Positions 8,933-17,118 of a DNA stretch of 56,811 bases are shown here, one piece after another (position 1 is the stretch's first letter; each line of letters begins with the position of its first letter). The translations under genes were made by a program, and so were the position numbers. The notes beneath the pieces are model-generated. The model saw only the letters and a program-made list of their open reading frames with translations, did not search any database and was not told the origin of the DNA. Location: the NCBI RefSeq assembly GCF_015155755.1, contig NZ_VWPI01000022.1, forward strand, positions 1-56,811, in the 5' to 3' direction. Origin of the DNA: Komagataeibacter sp. FXV3 (GTDB lineage: Bacteria; Pseudomonadota; Alphaproteobacteria; Acetobacterales; Acetobacteraceae).

Positions 8933-11152
8933 ATGAGGATCAGGCACGATGCAGCCCACTATTCCCTTCCCGAAGGCGTTGATGACCTGGTGCATGGACG
9001 CAGTCCCGACCCGTTTTCCATCCTTGGCCGCCATAATATGGGCAAGGTCGATGTCATCCGTGTCATGTACCACGACGCAGCCCGTGTACGGCTGGTGGTC
9101 GAACGCCCGCGCGCGGGCGCGATCGAACGCCCCATGCGGCGCATGGGGGATACCGGACTGCATGTCGGCACGATCCCCGCAGGCGCACGCTATCACCTGA
9201 AAATCCAGTGGGCCGATGCGGCGGAGGAAACGGATGATCCCTACGCCTTCGGCCTGCTGGTGCCGGAGGCGGACCTGCGCCTGTTTTCCGAAGGACGGCA
9301 TCCACACCTCGACCGCGTCATGGGGGCGCAGCCCATGGTGGTGGAGGGGACGGCGGGCGTGCGCTTTGCCGTATGGGCCCCCAATGCGCGGCGGGTTTCG
9401 GTTATCGGGGATTTCAATTTCTGGGACGGCAGGCGTCATCCCATGCGCCTGCGCCACGGGGCGGGGGTATGGGAACTGTTCATTCCCGGCCTTGGCCCCG
9501 GGGAGCGGTACAAATTCGAGATCATGACGCGCGAAGGCCATATCCTGCCGCAGAAGGCCGATCCCTTCGCCCGCTTTGCCGAACGTCCCCCCGCCACTGC
9601 GTCCGTCATTGCCTCTCCCGCGCCCTTTGCGTGGCAGGACCATGAGTGGATGGAACAGCGCGCGGGCAGGCAGCGCGAGGATGCGCCCGTTGCCATATAC
9701 GAACTGCATGTTCCCTCATGGCGCAGGCCGCAGGGCGATCCCGACCGCATCATGACATGGCGTGAACTGGCGGCGGAACTGATCCCGTATGTAGTGGAGG
9801 CGGGCTTTACGCATGTCGAACTCATGCCCGTGATGGAATACCCGTTTGGCGGGTCATGGGGATACCAGCCGCTGGGCCTGTTCGCCCCGTCCGCACGCCA
9901 CGGGACGCCAGCGGATTTCGCGGCCTTTGTCGATGCCTGCCACGGTGCGGGCCTGGGTGTGATACTGGACTGGGTACCTGCCCATTTCCCCAATGATGTC
10001 CATGGTCTGGTCAATTTTGACGGCTGCGCGCTGTATGAACACCAGGACCCGCGCGAAGGGGTGCACCGCGACTGGAACACCCACATCTACAATCTTGGCC
10101 GGCATGAGGTGCGCGGTTTCCTGATCGCCAGTGCGCTGATGTGGCTGGAACGCTTCCATATCGACGGCCTGCGGGTCGATGCAGTGGCGTCCATGCTGTA
10201 CCGTGACTACAGCCGCCGGGATGGGGAGTGGATACCCAACATACATGGCGGCCGTGAAAACCTGGAGGCCGTGGCCTTCCTGCGGCAACTGAACCAGGCC
10301 GTGCACGACGCCATGCCCGACACCATTACGGTGGCGGAGGAATCAACCGCGTGGCCCGGTGTCACCCGTCCGGTGGAACAGGGGGGGCTGGGGTTTTCAT
10401 ACAAATGGAACATGGGCTGGATGCATGACAGCCTGCGGTTCTTTGGCCGTGACCCGTTATGGCGGGGCTATCACCTGCCGGAAATCCTGTTCGGGCTGCA
10501 TTATGCTTTCAGTGAGCGGTTCATCCTGTGCCTTTCACATGACGAGGTCACGCACGGCAAGGGATCGCTGCTGTCACGCATGCCCGGTGACAACTGGCAG
10601 CGCCATGCCAGCATGCGGCTGTTCCTGGCCTTCATGTGGGCGCATCCGGGCAAGAAGCTGGTTTTCATGGGCATGGAATTCGCACAGGAAGGCGAGTGGT
10701 CGCATGATGGCCAGCCCGAATGGCACACCCTGCCCGATCCGTTCAAATCCGGCATGCTGCGGCTTGTGACCGATCTCAACCATATGTACCGCACGTTGCC
10801 CGCATTGCATGCGCAAGACTGCGACCCCGCAGGCTTTGCGTGGGTCATTGGCGATGACACCGTCAATACGGTCCTTGCATGGCTGCGCCTTGCCCCCGGT
10901 CATGCGCCGGTTCTTGTCGTGCTCAACATGACGCCGGTGGCGCGTCACGACTACCGCGTGGGCGTGCCGGTTGGGGGGGCGTGGCGTGAATGCCTCAATT
11001 CCGATGCCACAGAATATGGCGGTAGTGGGGTGGGCAACGGGGGATATGCCATGGCGACGGACCATGCCGCCCACGGGCACCCGTGTTCGTGCGTCCTGAC
11101 GCTGCCGCCGCTGGCCGCGCTTTACCTTCATCCGGCAGGAGATGGATCATGA
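8933..11152 (+). CDS. glgB: 1,4-alpha-glucan branching enzyme (GH13)
   Basis: 739 residues, close to E. coli GlgB (728). It cuts alpha-1,4 chains and re-attaches them in alpha-1,6 linkage. The N-terminus has a first CBM48-like domain (residues about 20-110), then a second (VRFAVWAPNARRVSVIGDFN, about 142-240) and the catalytic barrel. Catalytic residues read from the motifs are Asp416 (GLRVDAVASMLY), Glu469 (VAEEST) and Asp537 (LSHDEVTHGK), with the same spacing as D405/E458/D526 of E. coli. The C-terminal beta-domain ends in PLAALYLHPAG. Its TGA stop overlaps the glgX start by 4 bases, implying translational coupling. Confidence 0.96.
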   Translation: MRIRHDAAHYSLPEGVDDLVHGRSPDPFSILGRHNMGKVDVIRVMYHDAARVRLVVERPRAGAIERPMRRMGDTGLHVGTIPAGARYHLKIQWADAAEETDDPYAFGLLVPEADLRLFSEGRHPHLDRVMGAQPMVVEGTAGVRFAVWAPNARRVSVIGDFNFWDGRRHPMRLRHGAGVWELFIPGLGPGERYKFEIMTREGHILPQKADPFARFAERPPATASVIASPAPFAWQDHEWMEQRAGRQREDAPVAIYELHVPSWRRPQGDPDRIMTWRELAAELIPYVVEAGFTHVELMPVMEYPFGGSWGYQPLGLFAPSARHGTPADFAAFVDACHGAGLGVILDWVPAHFPNDVHGLVNFDGCALYEHQDPREGVHRDWNTHIYNLGRHEVRGFLIASALMWLERFHIDGLRVDAVASMLYRDYSRRDGEWIPNIHGGRENLEAVAFLRQLNQAVHDAMPDTITVAEESTAWPGVTRPVEQGGLGFSYKWNMGWMHDSLRFFGRDPLWRGYHLPEILFGLHYAFSERFILCLSHDEVTHGKGSLLSRMPGDNWQRHASMRLFLAFMWAHPGKKLVFMGMEFAQEGEWSHDGQPEWHTLPDPFKSGMLRLVTDLNHMYRTLPALHAQDCDPAGFAWVIGDDTVNTVLAWLRLAPGHAPVLVVLNMTPVARHDYRVGVPVGGAWRECLNSDATEYGGSGVGNGGYAMATDHAAHGHPCSCVLTLPPLAALYLHPAGDGS

Positions 11153-13263
11153 TGCGCTTTCCGTCTTCGCTCCTGCCCGGAATGCCCACGCGCCTTGGTG
11201 CGCACTGGGACGGCATGGGCGTCAATTTCGCGGTCTTTTCCGCCAATGCGCAGCAGATTGACCTGTGTCTGTTTGACCCGCGCGACCGGCGCGAGATCGC
11301 ACGGTTCCACCTGCCCGAATACACCGACGAAGTCTGGCATGGCTACCTGCCGGATGCGGAACCGGGGCTGCTGTACGGCTTTCGTGCCTTCGGGCCGTAC
11401 GACCCGGTCAACGGGCACCGGTTCAATCCCCACAAGCTGCTGATCGACCCGTACGCCCGTCGCCTGACCGGCCCGATTTCATGGTCGGACATGCAGTTTG
11501 GCTACCGGCTGCACTCACCCCGCGCCGACCTGTCGTTCGACCGGCGCGACAGCGCGCCCTACATGCCGCGCTGCGTGGTGGAGAACGATGCCTATGAATG
11601 GGAAGACGATGTCCTGCCCCGCGTGCCATGGGACCGTACCGTCATCATGGAAGCCCACGTAAAGGGGTTGACCATGCGCCGGGAAATGGATCGCAATCCC
11701 CAGCCCGGCACATTCCAGGCACTGGGCGCGCCGGAAATGATCGCCCACCTGCACCGTCTGGGTGTCACCACCATCGAACTGCTGCCCATCCAGTGCTTTG
11801 CGCCCGAACGTTACCTGCTGGAACGTGGGCTGACCAATTACTGGGGCTACAACACGCTGGCGTTTTTCGTGCCGCATGCGGGTTATCTGGCCAGCGGGTC
11901 GCCGCACGAACTGCGCGCGGCGGTCCGCAGGCTGCACAAGGCGGGGATCGAGGTGGTGATGGACGTAGTCTACAACCACACCTGCGAAGGCAGCGAACTG
12001 GGGCCGACCCTGTGTTACCGGGGGCTGGACAATGCCACCTATTACCGTCTTGTGCCGGGGAATGAACGCCACCTGATAAACGATACCGGGTGTGGCAATA
12101 CGCTCAACCTGTCACACCCGCGCGTGTTGCAGATGGTACTGGATTCCCTGCGCTACTGGGCGAGCGATTTCCATATCGATGGCTTCCGCTTCGACCTTGC
12201 TCCCGTGCTGGGGCGTGAACCGTATGGCTTTGACCCCGGATCGGGTTTTTTCGATGCGATCATACAGGATCCCGTCCTATCCAGCCGCAAGCTGATTTCC
12301 GAACCGTGGGATCCGGGGCCGGGCGGGTACCAGTTTGGCAATTTTCCACCCGGCTTTGCCGAATGGAATGACCGTTTCCGCGATACGACGCGCCGCTTCT
12401 GGCGGGGGGATGCGATGCAGCAGGGCGAAATGGCGGCCCGTATCGCAGGGTCGGGCGACCTGCTGGACAAGCGGGGACGCAGGCCATGGAGTTCGATCAA
12501 CATCCTGACCACGCATGACGGGTTCACGCTGGAAGACGTGGTCAGCTATGCCGGGCGGCATAACGAGGCCAACAAGGAAAACGGGCAGGACGGCAGCGCT
12601 GAAAACTACAGCGCCAACTGGGGCGTGGAAGGGCCAAGCGATGATCCCGCCATACTGGACCTGCGTGGCCGCGTGCAGCGCGCGATGATGGCGACCCTCA
12701 TGCTGTCCCATGGCACGCCCATGCTGCTGGCGGGTGACGAGTTCAACCAGACGCAGAACGGCAACAACAATGCCTATTGTCAGGACAATAACATAAGCTG
12801 GCTGGACTGGAGCCGTGCGGAAACGCCCGCAGGAAAGATGATGACCGGGTTCGTGGCACGGCTGGCGATACTGCGCCGGGCGCATCCCTCGCTCCGGGCC
12901 GCGCGTTACATGCATGGGCGGCATCATCCATTGCCCGACCTGCCCGATATAGGCTGGTTCCGCCGCGACGGTTCCCCCATGGGACAGGAACAGTGGGGCG
13001 AGGAAGCCTTCCACCTGCTGGGCGTACGCCGCGCCAGCACGGAGGCGGGCAGCGTGGACATTACCTACATGCTGCTCAACCCCGGCGGTGATGACATTCA
13101 CGCCACCCTGCCGGGACCTGCGGGACGGTGGACGCTGCTGCTGGACACCACCCGACCAGAACAGCCGGAAACGGCGCTGGATGAGGCCGCCGATGATGTT
13201 GTCGTCCCCGCGCATGGTCTGGTGCTGCTGTCAGTCACGCCCGGGGCGGAGGACGCGCCATGA
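11149..13263 (+). CDS. glgX: Glycogen debranching enzyme (GlgX type, GH13)
   Basis: 704 residues from ATG 11149 (ATGA overlap with glgB); a GGCAGGAGA ribosome site sits just upstream. It hydrolyses alpha-1,6 branches left after phosphorylase action. Layout: N-terminal CBM48 (GAHWDGMGVNFAVFSANA), a barrel with TNYWGYNTLAFF and VVYNHTCEGSE, catalytic Asp349 (DGFRFDLA), Glu385 (ISEPWDPG) and Asp457 (TTHDGFTLEDVV), and the GlgX/TreX signature GDEFNQTQNGNNNAYCQDN. Together with GlgP and MalQ it completes glycogen breakdown; TreX-type members are also usual partners of TreY and TreZ. The stop overlaps treZ by 4 bases. Confidence 0.95.
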   Translation: MMRFPSSLLPGMPTRLGAHWDGMGVNFAVFSANAQQIDLCLFDPRDRREIARFHLPEYTDEVWHGYLPDAEPGLLYGFRAFGPYDPVNGHRFNPHKLLIDPYARRLTGPISWSDMQFGYRLHSPRADLSFDRRDSAPYMPRCVVENDAYEWEDDVLPRVPWDRTVIMEAHVKGLTMRREMDRNPQPGTFQALGAPEMIAHLHRLGVTTIELLPIQCFAPERYLLERGLTNYWGYNTLAFFVPHAGYLASGSPHELRAAVRRLHKAGIEVVMDVVYNHTCEGSELGPTLCYRGLDNATYYRLVPGNERHLINDTGCGNTLNLSHPRVLQMVLDSLRYWASDFHIDGFRFDLAPVLGREPYGFDPGSGFFDAIIQDPVLSSRKLISEPWDPGPGGYQFGNFPPGFAEWNDRFRDTTRRFWRGDAMQQGEMAARIAGSGDLLDKRGRRPWSSINILTTHDGFTLEDVVSYAGRHNEANKENGQDGSAENYSANWGVEGPSDDPAILDLRGRVQRAMMATLMLSHGTPMLLAGDEFNQTQNGNNNAYCQDNNISWLDWSRAETPAGKMMTGFVARLAILRRAHPSLRAARYMHGRHHPLPDLPDIGWFRRDGSPMGQEQWGEEAFHLLGVRRASTEAGSVDITYMLLNPGGDDIHATLPGPAGRWTLLLDTTRPEQPETALDEAADDVVVPAHGLVLLSVTPGAEDAP

Positions 13264-15041
13264 ACCGGTATTTCCAGTATCCCCGCCATGCCGGGGCCAC
13301 GGTTGTGGACGGGGGGCATACGCGTTTCCGCCTGTGGGCGCCGTCATGCGATACGGTGGCGCTGGAGGTGGAAGGTCATGCCCCGGCGCCGATGGCACGG
13401 CGTAAGGGGGGATGGTACGAATGCGTCTTTCCCTGCGGTCCCGGCGCGCGCTACCGCTACCGTGTCGCTCCCGACCTTGCGGTGCCCGACCCCGCATCAT
13501 GCTACCAGCCCGATGACGTGCACGGGCCGAGCATGGTGGTCGATCCCGGTGCGTATGACTGGCAGTATCCACGCTGGTCCGGGCGGCCATGGCATGATGT
13601 GGTGATATATGAACTGCATGTGGGGTTGATGGGCGGGTACGAAGGTGTCGCGCGCGAACTGCCCCGCATCGCCGCCCTTGGGGTCACAGCCATCGAACTC
13701 ATGCCCCTGTCGGAAATACCGGGTGGCCGCAACTGGGGATATGACGGCGTGTTTCCCTATGCACCGGAATCCGCCTATGGCTATCCCGATGCTCTCAAGG
13801 CGCTGGTCGACGCGGCGCATGGGCTTGGGCTTATGGTGTTCCTTGACGTGGTGTACAACCACTTCGGGCCGGACGGGAATTACCTGACTGGTTATGCCGC
13901 ACCTTTTTTCCGTGCCGACCTGCCTACGCCATGGGGGGCGGCCATTGATTTCCGGCAGGCCGCCGTACGCACGTTTTTTGAGGATAACGCGCTTTACTGG
14001 CTGATGGAATTCCGTTTTGACGGATTGCGGCTGGATGCGGTGCAGGCCATTGCCGAACGGGACTGGCTGCGTGAACTGCCCACACGCATCCGCACCCGTA
14101 CCGAACCGGGGCGCCATGTCCACCTGATCGTGGAAAACGAGAATAATGACGCGGGCCTGCTGCGCGCGGGCTATCGCGCGCAGTGGAATGATGACGCCCA
14201 TAACGCCCTGCATGTGATGCTGACGGGCGAGGATGAGGGATATTACGCCAACTTTACCCCCGATCCCACAGCCGCCCTGGCGCGCGTGCTGGCGGAAGGC
14301 TTTGCCTTTCAGGGGGAAATCTCGCCCGTTACCGACAGGCCGCGTGGCAGCCCGAGTGGCGACCTGCCGTCCGACCGGTTCATCATCTTCCTGCAGAACC
14401 ATGACCAGATCGGCAACCGGGCGCTGGGCGAACGGTTGAGCGTGCTCGCCCCGGAACCGGCGTTGCGCGCGGCCTACGGGCTTGTGCTGCTGTGTCCGCA
14501 GATTCCCATGCTGTTCATGGGGGAGGAATGGGGATCACGCCAGCCCTTCCTGTTCTTCACCAGCCATACGCCCGGTCTGGGCCGAATCGTGCGTGACGGG
14601 CGGCGTAGGGAATTCGCGGCGTTTTCACATTTTACGTCCGAGAAGATGCGTGACACCATTCCGGACCCCAATGCGCCGGAAACCTTTACCGCGTCCCGCC
14701 TGCACGATGCGGAACGCACGGCACCGGAGCATGTGGCGTGGACTGCCTTCATCCATCACCTGCTGGCGCTGCGTCATCGCTGGATCATGCCCCGCCTGGC
14801 CGGTGCCCATGCCATCGGGGCACGGGTGATCGGGCCAGGGGCGGTGGTGGCGCGGTGGCGCATGGGGGATGGGGCGGTGCTGGGCATCGCGCTCAATCTG
14901 GGGGACGTGTCCGTTCCCATGCCCGATGCGCCGCGGGGACAGCGCCTGTATATCCTGCTCGGGCCGGAAACCTGCGGGATTTCAGGCGTTCTGCCTGCCT
15001 GTTCCGTCATGGTCTGCCTTGCCGAGGTGCCCGATGAATAA
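13260..15041 (+). CDS. treZ: Malto-oligosyltrehalose trehalohydrolase (GH13)
   Basis: 593 residues. It releases trehalose from maltooligosyltrehalose made by TreY. The short N-terminal CBM48-like domain (TRFRLWAPSCDTVALEV) precedes the barrel motifs YELHVGLM, NWGYDGVFPYAPESAYG (typical of TreZ) and DVVYNHFGPDGNYL. Catalytic residues are Asp259 (DGLRLDAVQAI), Glu292 (IVENENND) and Asp382 (LQNHDQIGNRA), the last motif being diagnostic of TreZ. MGEEWGSRQPFLFFTSH follows. Start ATG 13260 overlaps the glgX stop as ATGA; the 3' end overlaps malQ by 8 bases. The order treZ-malQ-treY separates the two trehalose enzymes. Confidence 0.95.
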   Translation: MNRYFQYPRHAGATVVDGGHTRFRLWAPSCDTVALEVEGHAPAPMARRKGGWYECVFPCGPGARYRYRVAPDLAVPDPASCYQPDDVHGPSMVVDPGAYDWQYPRWSGRPWHDVVIYELHVGLMGGYEGVARELPRIAALGVTAIELMPLSEIPGGRNWGYDGVFPYAPESAYGYPDALKALVDAAHGLGLMVFLDVVYNHFGPDGNYLTGYAAPFFRADLPTPWGAAIDFRQAAVRTFFEDNALYWLMEFRFDGLRLDAVQAIAERDWLRELPTRIRTRTEPGRHVHLIVENENNDAGLLRAGYRAQWNDDAHNALHVMLTGEDEGYYANFTPDPTAALARVLAEGFAFQGEISPVTDRPRGSPSGDLPSDRFIIFLQNHDQIGNRALGERLSVLAPEPALRAAYGLVLLCPQIPMLFMGEEWGSRQPFLFFTSHTPGLGRIVRDGRRREFAAFSHFTSEKMRDTIPDPNAPETFTASRLHDAERTAPEHVAWTAFIHHLLALRHRWIMPRLAGAHAIGARVIGPGAVVARWRMGDGAVLGIALNLGDVSVPMPDAPRGQRLYILLGPETCGISGVLPACSVMVCLAEVPDE

Positions 15042-17118
15042 CCGCGACCTTGTCGATCGCGCCCGCCATGTCGGGCTGAGCATGCGCTGGCGTGACGCGG
15101 CGGGGCAGATCCACCGTGTGTCCAACGAAAGCGTGCGCCGCCTGCTGACGGTGCTGGAGGGGCATGGCGGTCCAGCCACCGCCGGACTGCCGCCCATGGT
15201 GGTGACGATGGTGGGGCAGGTCACCCCGCTGGTCCTGCCCGACAATACACAGGCCGCCGATTTCCGCATCGAGATGGAAACCGGGGACGTGATGGAGGGG
15301 CCACTGCGCCGTATACGGGGGCGGCCCGCATTGCCGCCTGTTCGGGTGTGCGGGTATCACCGCGTGTCCATCGGTCCGCACGTCACAACCCTTGCGGTGG
15401 CCCCGCAGGCCTGCCCGACTGTTGGCACGCGGATGGATGGGGCGGGATCCGGCCGGCCATGGGGGCTGGGAGCGCAGGTCTATAGCCTGCGCACGCCCGG
15501 TGACGGTGGCATGGGCCATCTGGGCGCGGTGGCCACGCTGGCGCGCCTTGCGGCGGCACGGGGGGCGGATGCGCTGGCCATAAGCCCGGTCCATGCCATG
15601 TTTGCCGCGCGTGTGGGGCAGTACAGCCCGTATTCGCCGTCCACGCGCCTGTTCCTCAATGTGCTGCTGGCGGACCCGCTGGCGGTATTCGATACCGCGA
15701 CGGTGCAGGCGGCGGGGCTGCGTAACGGCAGGACTTATGTCGATACGGTCAGGACGCTGGAAGATGCGCCGCTGATCGACTGGCCACAGGCTGCCACCCG
15801 GCGTTACGAACTGCTGCGGCGACTGTATGATGAACGGATCGTGCCCAATCCGCCTGCCGAACTTGCACAGTTCCGTAAGATACGTGGCATACCATTGGAA
15901 CAGCACGCCGTGTTTGAGACCCTGCATGCCTATTTCACCACCCGGGGCGCCCGTGGCGGGGACTGGCGGCAGTGGCCACTGGCAATGCGCCGCCCCGACA
16001 GCCCGGAGGTGGCGCGTTTTGCCCATGAATTCGCCCATGACGTCAGCTTTCATGTGTTCTTGCAGTGGCTGGCCGCAAAAAGCATGGAACAGGCATGTGG
16101 TGCCGCGCGCGCGGCGGGCATGCGTATTGGTCTGGTGGCCGACATGGCGGTGGGCGTTGACCCGACCGGCAGCGAATGCTGGGCGCGGCAGCAGGAATTC
16201 CTGGTGGGGGCGTCCATTGGCGCGCCGCCCGATGCGCTAAGCCCGGTAGGGCAGGACTGGGGGCTGACCACCTTTTCCCCCGCCGGGCTGCAGGCGGGGG
16301 GCTATGGTGCCTTTATCGACACGGTGCGCGCGGGGCTGGCCCACGGGGGCGGGTTGCGCATTGACCACGTCATGGCGCTGGAGCGGTTATGGGTCATACC
16401 GCAGGGTGGTACATCGGCCGAAGGGGCGTACCTGTCCTTTCCCGTGCGTGACCTCATGCGGCTCGTCGCGCTGGAAGCGGCGCGCGCCAATGCCATCGTG
16501 ATTGGCGAGGATCTGGGCACGGTCACCTCCGCCTTTCGCACCATGGCGCACAAGCACGGGATCATGGGCATGAACGTGCTGTTTTTCGAACGCACGCCAC
16601 AGGGGGCGTTCAGGCCACCGGGTACGTGGTCGGCCAACGCGACCGCCATGACCACGACGCACGATCTGCCCACCGTGGCGGGCTGGTGGCAGGGGACCGA
16701 TATCGACTGGCGCGTGAAACTGGGCCAGATGGCCCCGGGTGTTGATGGCGTCACCCTGAATGACGAGCGCGAGAATGACCGCACCGCGCTATGGGCGGCG
16801 ATGATGGCGCAACGCGACACGCTGCCATCCGACCCGGCCGTACGCAGGAAGCCATCTGTGGAAAAACCCCCCGCCACAGCCGACGGCGCCGTAAAGGTAG
16901 TTGATGAAGCCATCGGGTTCGTTGCCCGCGCGTCATGCCCGCTGGCGGTCATTCCGGTGGAGGACCTGCTGGGCCTGAACGAACAGCCCAATCTGCCGGG
17001 TACCACTACCGGCCACCCCAACTGGTGCAGGCGGTATCCGGGCATGACCGCGACCCTGCTGTCCGGCGTGGCGGCGCGCCGGCGTTTCGGTCGGCTGCGG
17101 GCGGGACGGTCGTCATGA
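15034..17118 (+). CDS. malQ: 4-alpha-glucanotransferase (amylomaltase, GH77)
   Basis: 694 residues, the size of E. coli MalQ. It transfers glucan segments between maltodextrins with release of glucose. Residues about 1-140 are the N-terminal domain of the long MalQ class; the GH77 barrel begins near WGLGAQVYSLR. Catalytic residues read from the motifs: Asp444 (LRIDHVMAL), Glu492 (VIGEDLGTV) and Asp544 (TTTHDLPTVAGWW). The frame is open upstream to 14869, but ATG 15034 is the family start and lies inside the end of treZ (8-base overlap). The stop overlaps treY as ATGA. A loop of about 20 residues near 605-625 (RRKPSVEKPPATADG) looks poorly conserved. Confidence 0.94.
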   Translation: MNNRDLVDRARHVGLSMRWRDAAGQIHRVSNESVRRLLTVLEGHGGPATAGLPPMVVTMVGQVTPLVLPDNTQAADFRIEMETGDVMEGPLRRIRGRPALPPVRVCGYHRVSIGPHVTTLAVAPQACPTVGTRMDGAGSGRPWGLGAQVYSLRTPGDGGMGHLGAVATLARLAAARGADALAISPVHAMFAARVGQYSPYSPSTRLFLNVLLADPLAVFDTATVQAAGLRNGRTYVDTVRTLEDAPLIDWPQAATRRYELLRRLYDERIVPNPPAELAQFRKIRGIPLEQHAVFETLHAYFTTRGARGGDWRQWPLAMRRPDSPEVARFAHEFAHDVSFHVFLQWLAAKSMEQACGAARAAGMRIGLVADMAVGVDPTGSECWARQQEFLVGASIGAPPDALSPVGQDWGLTTFSPAGLQAGGYGAFIDTVRAGLAHGGGLRIDHVMALERLWVIPQGGTSAEGAYLSFPVRDLMRLVALEAARANAIVIGEDLGTVTSAFRTMAHKHGIMGMNVLFFERTPQGAFRPPGTWSANATAMTTTHDLPTVAGWWQGTDIDWRVKLGQMAPGVDGVTLNDERENDRTALWAAMMAQRDTLPSDPAVRRKPSVEKPPATADGAVKVVDEAIGFVARASCPLAVIPVEDLLGLNEQPNLPGTTTGHPNWCRRYPGMTATLLSGVAARRRFGRLRAGRSS